Assembly (NCBI GenBank): GCA_050789255.1
Contig: JBOZRQ010000049.1
Span: 1 to 64,000, forward strand
DNA from: JBOZRQ01 sp050789255
GTDB lineage: Bacteria > Bacillota > Sulfobacillia > Symbiobacteriales > Symbiobacteriaceae
Length of the DNA: 64,000 nucleotides
Direction of reading: 5' to 3'
Shown piece after piece: positions 49,271 through 58,308 of the stretch. Numbering within the stretch: the first letter of the stretch is position 1; the number at the start of each line of letters is the position of its first letter. A model generated the notes under the pieces. The model searched no databases, was not told the DNA's origin, and saw nothing but the letters and a program-made list of their open reading frames with translations. Position numbers and translations under genes: made by a program.

Positions 49271-49916
49271 TGGTACGCAGCCTCCTCTCCAGGCGCTCGG
49301 TGATCATCGACAGCGTAAAGGTCATCACGAGATAGATCACAGCGGCGCTTACGTAGGCTGGGAAGGGCTTATAGGTGCGGCTGGCGACCATCGCGGCCGA
49401 CCGGGTCAGCTCGACCAGGGCCAGGGCGCCCACCAGCGACGACTCCTTGATCAGGGTGATCATCTCGTTGAGCAACGGGGGGATCACCCGCTTGAAGGCC
49501 TGCGGCAGGATGATGTAGAGCAGCGTCTGCCCCTTGGACATGCCCAGGGAGCGGCCCGCCTCCATCTGCCCCTTATCGATCGACTGAATGCCGCCACGGA
49601 AGATCTCGCCCACATAGGCGCTCGAGTTGATGCCAATGGTAATGATCGCCGCGGTGAACTCGTCGAAGTTCCAGCCAGTAAGCTGCGGGATGCCGAAGAC
49701 AATCAGCAGCAGCTGCGTGTAGAGCGGGGTCCCGCGGAGCACCTCCACATAGACCCGCAGGAAGCCTTTTATGATGGGACCGCCGGCCGTACGGCCCAGC
49801 CCGACCACAATGCCCAGCAGAATGCCCATCAATCCCGCCAGGGCGGTAATCCTCAGGGTGACCACGGCGCCCTTCAGCAGAAAGGGCAGGTTTTCCACCA
49901 TCAGTCCAAAGTCCAT
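49263..49916 (-). CDS. Polar amino acid ABC transporter permease
   Basis: 217 residues, about five helices. RVYVEVLRGTPLYTQLLLIVFGIPQL and EAGRSLGMSKGQTLLYIILPQAFKRVIPPLLNEMI (EAA loop) are the HisM/GlnP signatures. The ATG after GGAGGTG is chosen; the frame is open 12 codons further upstream. Confidence 0.93.
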   Translation of the reverse strand: MDFGLMVENLPFLLKGAVVTLRITALAGLMGILLGIVVGLGRTAGGPIIKGFLRVYVEVLRGTPLYTQLLLIVFGIPQLTGWNFDEFTAAIITIGINSSAYVGEIFRGGIQSIDKGQMEAGRSLGMSKGQTLLYIILPQAFKRVIPPLLNEMITLIKESSLVGALALVELTRSAAMVASRTYKPFPAYVSAAVIYLVMTFTLSMITERLERRLRTSD

Positions 49917-50019
49917 TCCAGCACCTCCGCCAATTTCTAGAAAGGGCGCCACGCAAGTGGACAGGGAGGCGGCATGCGCCGCCCCCCTGCCACTATGTCA
50001 GGTCAGTTCACCCTGGGTG

Positions 50020-50844
50020 TTACTTGAACCACTTCTCGACCAGCTTGTCCATCTGGCCGGACTTCTGCAGCTCGTCGAGCACCTCGTTGACGACCTTGGT
50101 CAGGTCCGGCGTATCCTTGCGGATGGCGTAAGCGGTGTCCTTGGCCGGGGTCTCCAGGGCGATCTTCAGATTGGGATCAGCCTTGGCGAAGGCCTTGGCG
50201 ACGACGGCGTGCAGGTACATGGCGTCGATCTGCTTGGCCGAGACGGCCGAGGCAGCCTCGGTGAAGAGGTTGTACTCCTTGGCGGTGACACCGTTGATGG
50301 CCTTCAGGGCGTCGGCCTGAACGGTGCCGATCTGGGCGCCGACCTTCTTGCCCTTCAGGTCGTCCAGCTTGGAGATGGTGCCGGTGAAGTCCTTGTGGAC
50401 CACGATGGCGTCGGTACCCACGAGGTAGGGCCTGGAGAAGTCCACCGCCTGCTTGCGCTCATCGGTGACGGTAACGCCGGCGGCCATAATATCGAACTTC
50501 TTGGCCTGCAGGCCGGCGATCAGGTTGTCAAAGCCCATCTGGACGATCTCGAGCTTGACGCCCAGCTTGGTGGCCACGGCCTGCATGATGTCGACGTCGA
50601 ATCCGACGACCTTGTTCTCCTTATCGAGCGACTCGAAGGGCGGGTAGTCCGGCGAGGTGCCAATGACCAGCTTGCCGTCCTTCTTGATCTTGTCGAGGGT
50701 CGGGGTCTCAGAGGCCTTGGTCTCGGTCTGGGCGGCGCCGCCGGTCTTGGTTTCAGTAGCGGCGGGAGCCTTGGAACCTCCGCAGCCGGCCAGTAGAGAG
50801 ATCGAGAGCAGTAGTGCGATGAAGCCAGCAACAGGACGCTTCAC
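50020..50844 (-). CDS. Polar amino acid-binding lipoprotein (SBP family 3)
   Basis: 274 residues from GTG after GGAGGG. Signal ALLLSISLLAGCGG has a lipobox, followed by a spacer. GTSPDYPPFESLDKENKVVGFDVDIMQAVATKLG is the amino-acid binding motif. It is the first gene of the seven-gene operon that runs to lutC and has a good promoter 43 bases upstream. The ligand may be arginine, glutamine or a related amino acid. Confidence 0.94.
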   Translation of the reverse strand: MKRPVAGFIALLLSISLLAGCGGSKAPAATETKTGGAAQTETKASETPTLDKIKKDGKLVIGTSPDYPPFESLDKENKVVGFDVDIMQAVATKLGVKLEIVQMGFDNLIAGLQAKKFDIMAAGVTVTDERKQAVDFSRPYLVGTDAIVVHKDFTGTISKLDDLKGKKVGAQIGTVQADALKAINGVTAKEYNLFTEAASAVSAKQIDAMYLHAVVAKAFAKADPNLKIALETPAKDTAYAIRKDTPDLTKVVNEVLDELQKSGQMDKLVEKWFK

Positions 50845-50886
50845 GGACGGTTCCCTCCAGCGTTGTTTATTGGATCACAGGGCATA

Positions 50887-50914
50887 ATTATACACGCTTA
50901 AGCATGCATGTCTA
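50887..50914 (-). promoter_or_regulatory. Sigma-A-type promoter of the amino acid/lut operon
   Basis: On the minus strand TAGACA and a perfect TATAAT are 16 bases apart. The rest of the gap to 51155 holds two small hairpins (ATCCTCC/GGAGGAT and GCGGTC/GACCGC) and AT-rich sequence, but no gene. Confidence 0.7.
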
Positions 50915-51155
50915 TCCCCTTTCTTACCCAAACCAAGCATTATGCAAGCTCAACCGTCATTCACACTTGCATATTCGATGCATAGAGGTGGACATCAGCC
51001 GTGGTGATTCTCGTGCAGTACCAGGATCCTCCTCCTTGGGGAGGATGGCGGTCGTCTGACCGCGTGAGCGAAAGTTCACTCGCACTTCCGATGCTCACCT
51101 TTGGAAATGGCGGTACGATGTAACCAGATCAAACGACAACCAGGAGGTGGCTCTC

Positions 51156-51332
51156 ATGACGATCTGGCAGTTGACCGATGATGATGTGGAGGCCGTAGTT
51201 TCTCAGTTGAAGGCTGGCCGCAAGCTGGAAGAGGTGGCCTCCGACCTGGGGATCTCCGTGGAAATGGCCGTGTGCGCCATGCGTAAGTGGTCCGACGTGG
51301 TCCGCCTGCGGCGCCTCGTGCTCCCGCTCTAG
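51156..51332 (+). CDS. Very small helix-turn-helix protein
   Basis: 58 residues after AGGAGG with an eight-base spacer. KLEEVASDLGISVEMAVCAMRKWSDVVRL has the spacing of a helix-turn-helix, like sigma region 4 or transposase N-termini. It stands alone with its own terminator and could be a DNA-binding regulator; no family is recognised. Confidence 0.65.
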   Translation: MTIWQLTDDDVEAVVSQLKAGRKLEEVASDLGISVEMAVCAMRKWSDVVRLRRLVLPL

Positions 51333-51356
51333 GTACCCAGTTCCCACAAAAACTCA

Positions 51357-51389
51357 GCCCGCACACCACTTCTCGGTGTGCGGGCTTTT
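51357..51389 (+). terminator. Terminator of the small HTH gene
   Basis: GCCCGCACACC and GGTGTGCGGGC form an 11-bp stem followed by TTTTGG. Confidence 0.9.
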
Positions 51390-51431
51390 GGTTGCGGACG
51401 GGTACCTCTCTCTTCGCTTTGCGCTAATACG

Positions 51432-52256
51432 CTAGTAAAATCGCTCGACGAAGTAGCGCTCCTGGTAGACCTCGGTGAAGCCCAGCTTCTCGTAGAGCGG
51501 GCGCCCCTGGGTTGTGGGCGTCAGGCCTACGTAGGCACAGCCTAGCCGACTGGCGTCGGCGAGGGAGGCGGCAATGATGGCGGTGGCGACGCCCCGGCCG
51601 CGGTAGGCTGGCAGGGTGCACATGTTGTAAATGCCGCCCATTTGCCCGCGGCGGAAGAGGGTTCCCGCCCCGACCGGCTGATCGCCAATGTAGGCGACAT
51701 AGTTGCGCGCCCCCAGATCGTACGAGACCTCGACCCCGCGGCGCAGGTGATGGGCAGCGCTCCGGTTGGCATCGGGGAAGAAAACGTGCCGGATCAACTG
51801 GTAGACCAGGTCACACTGCTCCTCGGGGGCCAGTTCAACCCGGACGCCCTCCGGCACCTCGGGCAGTGTGCGGCCATCCCAGATCATCACCGGGTTGGTT
51901 TCCGTGGTGAAGCCCAGCCGGTAGAGCCGTTCGCCCAGGTCGGCCGGCTGGGTGGCTGGCGTGGTCATGATGCAGCAGAGCGGCAGGCCGTTTTGCCGGA
52001 AGAAGGTGCGGCACTCGTCAATCAGGTCGTTCACCATGGAGGACGGCACCCGCACCTTGCTCACATGGTTAAACCGTGCCGCGGGAACCTGGGGCATGAA
52101 GACCCACCGGGCGCCGAACCGTGCGGAATCGCTGTGGCCCAGCCGCTGCTTGAGGCACTCCTGATTCTCTTCCCACAAGTCGGCCACACGAGCCAGGTCC
52201 ACCGCCATCACCCCGCACGCTGCCTTACCTGGCTCCATTGATTCGTGAGGGTGCAC
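51432..52256 (-). CDS. GNAT-family N-acetyltransferase
   Basis: 274 residues. The C-terminal 130 residues are a GNAT fold with YNMCTLPAYRGRGVATAIIAASLADA (acetyl-CoA loop) and PLYEKLGFTEVYQERYF. The N-terminal half is a second, degenerate GNAT-like domain. The GTG start follows AAAGGA. It is 14 bases after the MFS gene and probably cotranscribed, which hints that export and acetylation of a toxic compound are linked. Confidence 0.85.
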   Translation of the reverse strand: MHPHESMEPGKAACGVMAVDLARVADLWEENQECLKQRLGHSDSARFGARWVFMPQVPAARFNHVSKVRVPSSMVNDLIDECRTFFRQNGLPLCCIMTTPATQPADLGERLYRLGFTTETNPVMIWDGRTLPEVPEGVRVELAPEEQCDLVYQLIRHVFFPDANRSAAHHLRRGVEVSYDLGARNYVAYIGDQPVGAGTLFRRGQMGGIYNMCTLPAYRGRGVATAIIAASLADASRLGCAYVGLTPTTQGRPLYEKLGFTEVYQERYFVERFY

Positions 52257-52270
52257 AGGGAATCCTTTGC

Positions 52271-53602
52271 TTAACGCAGCGGCTCATACTTGCCGCTCCG
52301 GGTACCATCGGGCACATTGTCGGGCACCTGCCAATCTGCAAGTTTCTTGCCCTTCTTCGGCCCGCCCTCGCCGCCGGCGGCCCCGCCGCCGACGAGTTTC
52401 TCCGGGCTGATAAAAAACCAGGTAATCAGCAGCGTAAAACCCAGCAGGCCCGCCGAGAACCAGAACGGCAGCGCTTCACTGCGCTTCATCAGCGCGCCGT
52501 AGAGGGGTGGCCCGAAGGCCACGCCGATGAAGCGCACTGCCCCGTAGATCGAGGTGATCATCGCGCGCTGGGCGGTTGACGCCGACGAGGTGATCAGGTT
52601 GTTCAGGCCGGGCAGTTGCAGGCCGGTCCCGACACCGCCCAAAATGACGCCGGTGAAGAACGCCCAGTCCAACGGGACAAACGCCACCAGGACCATGCCG
52701 GCGATCTCCACGATCAGGCCGCCAATGACGAAGGACTTCAGCAGACTCTGGTGGTTCTGCAGGAGGAGACCCGAACCGAACGAGGTTACCGACATGGCCA
52801 GCACTGGCCACATGATCAGGTACCCCTTGGGCACGCCATCGATGCCGTGGGCATTCTCCAGGTGCTCTGAAAGGAAGAACAGCACGCCGAAAAGGATGAA
52901 CAGCGCCACCGTGCCTGCCCAGAAACAGGCCACCAGCGGCACTCCCTTTTTCTTAAAGAGCGCCAGCACCTCACCGAAGTACTGCTTGGCGTTTCCGGCC
53001 TTCTCTCGGGGGGGGTCCTTGGTTAAAAACCAGACCGCCGCTGCAAACGGCAGCGCCATAAAGGCATAGGCGAAGAAGACACCCCACCAGATGAATAACG
53101 CCCCGACCAGGGCGCCGAGAATCGGTGATACAACCTTACCAAGTCCGTTGGATGCCTCCAGAATGCCCAGCGCGGTAACCCGCTGGGGCCCGTTGAACAG
53201 GTCGCCCACGAAGGCCATCGCCACCGGAGCGGTGCCGGCGGCGCCCAGTCCCTGCACGACCCGGCCCACCATCACCCAAAAGAAGCCGTCCTCAGCCAGC
53301 CACCACCCGGCCAGGCCGGAGATGACGCCGCCCAGCCCGTAAATGAGAAGGCTGGGAACAATAACGACCTTCCGACCGTAGCGGTCGGCCAGGTAACCGG
53401 CCAGTGCGATGCCGATACCGGCCGCTAACGAGAATGCGGTCACAGCCAGACCTGTGACCGACTTATCTAGTCCCATTTCGTCGCCCATATCGGGGAGCAC
53501 CGGAATCAGCATGGAGTTTCCGAGCACCATGATCAGCGGGACCGTGCAGAGTGCGGTGAGCTGTATCCACTTATTCGGACCCTGGGTTTTAGTCTCGGCC
53601 AC
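52271..53602 (-). CDS. MFS transporter (DHA1-type multidrug efflux)
   Basis: 443 residues with 12 or more membrane helices. GYLADRYGRKVVIVPSLLIYG is the MFS motif A and LGAAGTAPVAMAFVGDLF fits motif C of drug-proton antiporters. The protein should export a hydrophobic compound. The GTG start lacks a strong ribosome site. The tail after the last helix is glycine- and lysine-rich. Confidence 0.9.
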   Translation of the reverse strand: MAETKTQGPNKWIQLTALCTVPLIMVLGNSMLIPVLPDMGDEMGLDKSVTGLAVTAFSLAAGIGIALAGYLADRYGRKVVIVPSLLIYGLGGVISGLAGWWLAEDGFFWVMVGRVVQGLGAAGTAPVAMAFVGDLFNGPQRVTALGILEASNGLGKVVSPILGALVGALFIWWGVFFAYAFMALPFAAAVWFLTKDPPREKAGNAKQYFGEVLALFKKKGVPLVACFWAGTVALFILFGVLFFLSEHLENAHGIDGVPKGYLIMWPVLAMSVTSFGSGLLLQNHQSLLKSFVIGGLIVEIAGMVLVAFVPLDWAFFTGVILGGVGTGLQLPGLNNLITSSASTAQRAMITSIYGAVRFIGVAFGPPLYGALMKRSEALPFWFSAGLLGFTLLITWFFISPEKLVGGGAAGGEGGPKKGKKLADWQVPDNVPDGTRSGKYEPLR

Positions 53603-53753
53603 CTCGCTTCAACCCCCCGCTTGAGAGAAACTTGCTCGCTTAGATTGCCCGCGGGCGGCCCCAAACAGACGCGCCGCAGTCATTTTTTCAGGGCAAGTCC
53701 GATACTGATAGGACAACGCCCCATCTTACACAGCGACGCCGGAGGGATGCAGA

Positions 53754-54206
53754 ATGGGCAGCGAGCGGGTGATTCTGCTCACGTTGATGGCGCTGGGCGT
53801 GGCAGCCCGGAACTCACTGATCGTCACAGCGGCGGGCGTTGTGCTGATCCTGCAGGTCCTCAGGCTGGATCGCGTCTTCCCGATCCTGGAGCGCCGCGGG
53901 CTGGAGGCCGGGCTGATCTTTCTGCTGATGGCCGTGCTGGTCCCCTTCGCCACGGGCGAGGTCGGCTGGAAGGAGATCCGAGAGAGCTTCACCTCATTTA
54001 ATGGCCTGGCTGCCATCGCCGGCGGCGTGATCGCGGCGGTGCTTAGCGGTTATGGCGTCACCCTGCTGCAGGTAAAGCCCGAGGTCATCGTTGGCATGGT
54101 GGTCGGCACAATCATCGGCGTGGTGGTATTCAAGGGCATTCCCGTGGGTCCGTTGGCAGCTGCCGGCTTCACGGCCGTCCTGCTCGCGCTGATGAGGTGG
54201 ACCTGA
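53754..54206 (+). CDS. DUF441 family membrane protein
   Basis: 150 residues with four to five helices: RNSLIVTAAGVVLILQVL, GLIFLLMAVLVPFATGEV, and PVGPLAAAGFTAVLLALM. This is the DUF441/YeaL family of small membrane proteins, function unknown. GGAGGG precedes the ATG. It and the next gene (34 bases on) may be cotranscribed. Confidence 0.88.
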   Translation: MGSERVILLTLMALGVAARNSLIVTAAGVVLILQVLRLDRVFPILERRGLEAGLIFLLMAVLVPFATGEVGWKEIRESFTSFNGLAAIAGGVIAAVLSGYGVTLLQVKPEVIVGMVVGTIIGVVVFKGIPVGPLAAAGFTAVLLALMRWT

Positions 54207-54240
54207 TTGTGCTTGAGACGCGGACAAGGAGGCGCCCCGT

Positions 54241-54513
54241 TTGGATCTTGATAACGAAAAGATGATCTGGGCCATGCGCCTGATGCGCGGCCTATCGGCG
54301 GTGGTCGAGGTGACGGCGGCCCTCCTCTTCCTGCGCATGAACGACGCCGGGTCGATCCTAAGGGTGAACTCGCTGCTTGGACTGATCGGGCCCTTTATCT
54401 TCATCGGCGTCAGCGCCTTCGGTATCGCGGCGAGCGTGAACACCTTCCCGCTCAAGAAGATCATTATGATTCTGGCCGGCGTGCTCATGGTGATATGGGG
54501 GACGAAGCAATGA
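54241..54513 (+). CDS. yqhV: YqhV-like small membrane protein (DUF2619)
   Basis: 90 residues from TTG after AAGGAGG. Three helices with LRMNDAGSILRVNSLLGLIGPFIF, matching YqhV of Bacillus, which is encoded beside the spoIIIA operon. Here it is away from spoIIIA. A spore-related role is possible. Confidence 0.75.
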   Translation: MDLDNEKMIWAMRLMRGLSAVVEVTAALLFLRMNDAGSILRVNSLLGLIGPFIFIGVSAFGIAASVNTFPLKKIIMILAGVLMVIWGTKQ

Positions 54514-54519
54514 AAAGAA

Positions 54520-54545
54520 AGCGAGGGGTCTTACTGCCCCTCGCT
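54520..54545. terminator. Bidirectional terminator
   Basis: GCGAGGGG and CCCCTCGC pair between the convergent YqhV and deacetylase genes; T-rich tract on the minus strand. Confidence 0.8.
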
Positions 54546-55400
54546 TGATGCTGTGCGGATTTTCTTGGCGAAGCTGGCCTGGGTCTCCCCGCGGAGGATG
54601 CGGACCCGGGACCACAGGAACGGGCTTTGCTGGAGGGTGACCGGGCCGTACTGGGTGGTTACGGCGCCCAGGTAGCCGGCGGCCTTGACCGCATCGGGCG
54701 TTTGGTCGTTATACTTGCCCGCCGGATAGCAGAAGAACTCCACCGGGACACCGGTCCGCTGCTCCAGTTCGCGCCTGGACTCCGCCACCTCCCGGGTGAG
54801 CCGGGCGCCGGACAGGAAGCGCAAATCCGCATGGGAGACCGTGTGCGAGCCGATCTCGAAGCCTTGGCTGGGGAGCTCGGCAACCTGCTCCCAGGTCATA
54901 TACTCCTTGCGGCCGATCAGCCCTGTGATGATGAAGGCCGTGGCGGTGTAGTTGTACTGCTTCAGGGTAGGCACCGCGATCGAGTGGAAGGTGGCGTACC
55001 CGTCGTCGAAGGTGAGCACCACCGGCTTGGCCGGCAGGGGCGTGAAGTCGTTGATATGCCGGTAGACCTGGCCGAGCGTCACCGCGTGGTAGCCGTTGTC
55101 GGACAGCCACTTCATTTGCCACTCGAACTCGGAGCGGCGCACGTAGTTGTTGTCGTTTACGTCCCCGATTTCGTGGTACATAAGCACCGGAATCTGCCTG
55201 ATGCGATCCTCCGGTGCCACCTTGGGCGGCTCCGCCGGCTCGTAAGGAGCGTCGGCCACCTCAATGGGGGCGAGGACCCACTCCACTTGCGGCAGGTCGG
55301 CGCCCGGGGCGCGCGCCGTTGCGGAGCCGGAGGCAAGCGTGGCTAACGCGATCATAAAAACGAGGCCAGACCGGACCAGCCGGCGCCACACAAGGCTCAA
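54531..55400 (-). CDS. Polysaccharide deacetylase (NodB homology)
   Basis: 289 residues from TTG after GAGGTG, with a signal peptide (VFMIALATLASGSATA). IPVLMYHEIGD, VVLTFDDGYATF and EIGSHTVSHADLRFL are the CE4 motifs: catalytic Asp, and metal-binding Asp, His and His. It should deacetylate surface polysaccharide or peptidoglycan. Its promoter region is shared with the divergent DUF4097 gene. Confidence 0.92.
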   Translation of the reverse strand: MSLVWRRLVRSGLVFMIALATLASGSATARAPGADLPQVEWVLAPIEVADAPYEPAEPPKVAPEDRIRQIPVLMYHEIGDVNDNNYVRRSEFEWQMKWLSDNGYHAVTLGQVYRHINDFTPLPAKPVVLTFDDGYATFHSIAVPTLKQYNYTATAFIITGLIGRKEYMTWEQVAELPSQGFEIGSHTVSHADLRFLSGARLTREVAESRRELEQRTGVPVEFFCYPAGKYNDQTPDAVKAAGYLGAVTTQYGPVTLQQSPFLWSRVRILRGETQASFAKKIRTASSEGQ

Positions 55401-55519
55401 CGGTGCTCACCTCAATTGACCCCAAAAGATTTTTCGATCCCCTGAAGGGATTGCTACTGCAGACGCCGTCAAACCGGACAGAAAGCCGCCGCAAGATCCC
55501 CAAGGAGGAACTTCATCTA

Positions 55520-56713
55520 ATGAAACCCGCTACACAAAAGGTCGGGCGCATTACGGTCGCCCTCGGCCTCGTTGCCTTCGGTGTCGCCCTGCTGCTCGAT
55601 AACCTGGGCGGCGTGGGGCAGGCCACGTCATGGGTCTATAAGCTGTGGCCGATCATTTTGGTTGGATTCGGCGCTGAATACCTGGTTCGAACTGTTCTGT
55701 CCCAGCGTGAAGAGCACCCGACGGCGTTGAGGTTCGACATCGGAGGCGCCATCCTCCTGCTCCTGGTGGTGGCGTTAAGCTTTGGCATTACCACGGTGCG
55801 GACGTGGATCGGCACCGAGGGCGGGCGCATTACCTTCGCCGGCGGCGGACCTGCGGTGAGCCGCACCGACACCGAAACCGTGGCCCTGAACGACGCCAAG
55901 GAGCTCCAGGTCAATGTGGAAGCAGGCAGCGTTCGGCTCGTGCAGCATGGCAGCGCCTCAGATATTCGTATTGACTCCACCTACACCGCTTACGGTTTCA
56001 TTGTAGATAACGCCAAGGTTGAGAAGGAGCTCGATCAAATCCAACTCAACACTTCGAACGAGGGCGGCGTGCTAAAAGTTCGTGCGAACATCCCCGTCAA
56101 CCTGAACAACGTAGGCGTCAGCTACACCATCTATGCGCCGGCCGGCCTGAAGGTGAAGGCCGACACCGGCGCCGGCTCGATCCGGGTGACCGACTACAAG
56201 GGCGACCTCGACCTGCAGAGCGGCGCCGGCTCGATCACGGTGGAGGCCGGCAGCGGCTCGGTTAATGCCGGCAGCGGAGCGGGCAGCATCGCGGTGCGAA
56301 ACTGGGAGGGTCCCGTGACGGCCAAGGCCGGCACTGGCCGACTGGAGATCCGGAACGTGGTGGGCGCCATCCAGCTCGACTCCGGCGCCGGCCAGATCAT
56401 GGTCAACGAGTTCAGCGGCGGCAAGCTGATGGCCGACACCCGCATGGGCAGCATCAACGTGGACACCAGCTCGGTCCTCTCCGGCGATGTCGTTTTGAAG
56501 ACCTCCGCCGGCTCGATCCACCTGAACCTCCCCTCGGAGAGCAGCATGCGGGCCAGCGCCCAGACCCGGGCCGGCTCCCTCTCCATCCCGGGGTTCATGA
56601 GCGCCTCCAGCAACACCGGCCCGGCCAGGTCGGGCGTGGGCACGTCGGGGGATGGCAAGCACACGGTCACGTTGGAAACGGGCACGGGGTCCATCGTGTT
56701 CAGCACCAGGTAA
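55520..56713 (+). CDS. DUF4097 beta-helix membrane protein
   Basis: 397 residues after AAGGAGG. The first 75 residues are LiaF-like membrane helices (VALGLVAFGVALLLDNLGG, LWPIILVGFGAEYL), then a third helix (GAILLLLVVALSFGIT). Residues 130-390 are a DUF4097 beta-helix built from repeats of the type GAGSIRVTDYKGDLDLQS. Such proteins act as cell-envelope stress sensors or adhesins; the LiaF-like N-terminus fits a stress role. The frame is open 39 codons further upstream but without a ribosome site. Confidence 0.85.
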   Translation: MKPATQKVGRITVALGLVAFGVALLLDNLGGVGQATSWVYKLWPIILVGFGAEYLVRTVLSQREEHPTALRFDIGGAILLLLVVALSFGITTVRTWIGTEGGRITFAGGGPAVSRTDTETVALNDAKELQVNVEAGSVRLVQHGSASDIRIDSTYTAYGFIVDNAKVEKELDQIQLNTSNEGGVLKVRANIPVNLNNVGVSYTIYAPAGLKVKADTGAGSIRVTDYKGDLDLQSGAGSITVEAGSGSVNAGSGAGSIAVRNWEGPVTAKAGTGRLEIRNVVGAIQLDSGAGQIMVNEFSGGKLMADTRMGSINVDTSSVLSGDVVLKTSAGSIHLNLPSESSMRASAQTRAGSLSIPGFMSASSNTGPARSGVGTSGDGKHTVTLETGTGSIVFSTR

Positions 56714-56719
56714 ACGAGT

Positions 56720-56752
56720 AAAGGCCGCCCCTCTTGAAAGGGCGGCCTTTTC
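56720..56752. terminator. Bidirectional terminator
   Basis: AAAGGCCGCCC and GGGCGGCCTTT form an 11-bp stem between convergent genes, followed by TTTTCC. Confidence 0.85.
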
Positions 56753-56772
56753 CTATTTTCGAGGGCGGCCCG

Positions 56773-58239
56773 CTACACGAGCCCCCCGTACCACTGTGGC
56801 TGCAACTTCCGCAGGAGCTCCTTGGCCCGCACCAGCTCCGACGAGGTATCGATCACCGACAGCACGAGCCCGCCCTCGCCGGGGCCGGCCTCTGCGCGAC
56901 CGATGCGGGCGAAGGAATCCGGGTGGTAGACCCGACTCCCGCCAAGGCTGTTGGCCACCACAAGCGGGGTCTCATTCTCCTTGTAGCGGGCGGTCCAGAG
57001 CAGGCGGTCATCCTCACCCTCCCAGCGGGCGGGGACGGCGATCAGGTCGGCGCCCTGCTTCGCAAGGATTCTCGCCGCCTCGGGCACCCGGAGGTCTTCG
57101 CCGGACAGGAGCGCGATCCGTCCCCATTCCAGGTCGAAGACCGGGAAGCCCTCCCCGGAGCGGTAGCGGCCGATGATCCCGGCCGGCCCCGCCAGGAGGA
57201 CCGAGCCGTCGCCGGCGCCCCACACGACATGGCACTCCAGGGACCGGGCCACCTCGGTCAGGTCCCCCTCCCCGGACTCCAGCGAGGGGTAGACCATCAG
57301 ATCCAGCTTGGGCAGCCCCTGCTCCCTGGCGATGCGATCCGCCCAGCGGGCCTGGTCGGCCATGCGGCCCACGCTGGTCGCCTGCCCTGCAGCGACCACC
57401 GCCGGGCGCCCCGGCGGGAGCATTTGGGCCTCCCGCCAGCTCCACAGGTAGCGGTTGATCAGCAGTTCCTGGTACAGCTCGGGCCGGCGCCGGGCCAGCG
57501 CCTCGGCGCGCCTCGCTGCGGCCAGGCCGGTGTCAATCTCAGCGAGGGCTACGCCGTCACCTGTGGTCAGCAGGTTGAGCGGCCTTCCGTCGGGGTCGAT
57601 CACGCAGGAGTGGCCGCAGAACTTGGCGCCGCGCTCTTCCCCCCAGCGGGTGGCGCCAACTACATAGACCCCGTTCTCCAGGGCCCGCGCGAACCAGACC
57701 ACCGGGTAACTGAGCCAGTTGTTCGGGAAGGCGATCACGTCGGCGCCCGCCAGTGCGGCGAGCCGGGCCGTCTCAAAGTAATCGAAGTCCATACAAATGC
57801 ATAAACCAATCCGACCGAGTTCCGTGTCGAAGACCGGGAAGCCCAGGTCACCATCCTTGGCCCACCGAGTCTCATCAACAAACGTATGTGTTTTTCTGTA
57901 CTTGCCGATATAGCCCGCAGGACCGATCAGGGCCGCCGTGTTGTAGTAGGCACCGGTGGCCGGGTCCACCTCAGGCAGGTTGATCACGATGTGAACGCCG
58001 AGCTCCCGCGCCAGCCAGCTGAAGCTCTCCGTGGTCGCGCCCCCCGGCACGGCCTCGACCAGCGGGGTGATCTCGGTGCGGCTGCGGAAACAGTACCCGG
58101 TGGTCGCCATCTCAGGGAGGACCACCAGGCGGGCCCCCGCCCGGGCGGCGTCCAGAACCAGCGCCTCCAGCCGCCCCAGGTTCCAGGCCTTGTCGGCGAA
58201 GCGAGGCTCATACTGCACGGCTGCTACGCTGTAACGCAT
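56773..58239 (-). CDS. Double nitrilase-fold protein with degenerate second half
   Basis: 488 residues, two carbon-nitrogen hydrolase domains. The first (about 1-255) has the full triad: E43 in LPEMATTGY, K116 in KYRKTH and C149 in CICMDFDYFE. The second (about 280-480) keeps the fold pattern (LDLMVYPSLES, GRYRSGEGFPVFDLEWGRIALLSGEDLRVPEAA) but has Ser-Gly-Glu-Asp where the Cys should be and no catalytic Lys. Nitrilases usually dimerise face to face, so the second half may replace a partner subunit. It should hydrolyse an amide or carbamoyl bond; the substrate is unknown. Confidence 0.88.
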   Translation of the reverse strand: MRYSVAAVQYEPRFADKAWNLGRLEALVLDAARAGARLVVLPEMATTGYCFRSRTEITPLVEAVPGGATTESFSWLARELGVHIVINLPEVDPATGAYYNTAALIGPAGYIGKYRKTHTFVDETRWAKDGDLGFPVFDTELGRIGLCICMDFDYFETARLAALAGADVIAFPNNWLSYPVVWFARALENGVYVVGATRWGEERGAKFCGHSCVIDPDGRPLNLLTTGDGVALAEIDTGLAAARRAEALARRRPELYQELLINRYLWSWREAQMLPPGRPAVVAAGQATSVGRMADQARWADRIAREQGLPKLDLMVYPSLESGEGDLTEVARSLECHVVWGAGDGSVLLAGPAGIIGRYRSGEGFPVFDLEWGRIALLSGEDLRVPEAARILAKQGADLIAVPARWEGEDDRLLWTARYKENETPLVVANSLGGSRVYHPDSFARIGRAEAGPGEGGLVLSVIDTSSELVRAKELLRKLQPQWYGGLV

Positions 58240-58241
58240 AG

Positions 58242-58277
58242 AAAAGCACCCCCTAAAACCGTTCAGGGAGTGCTTTT
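58242..58277. terminator. Bidirectional terminator
   Basis: AAAAGCAC and GTGCTTTT form the base of a hairpin interrupted by a C-rich bulge, with T-runs on both strands. It lies downstream of the SASP gene, just before the nitrilase gene. Confidence 0.6.
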
Positions 58278-58308
58278 CGTGACCTTTGGGAAACCTTCCT
58301 GCAGGAAC

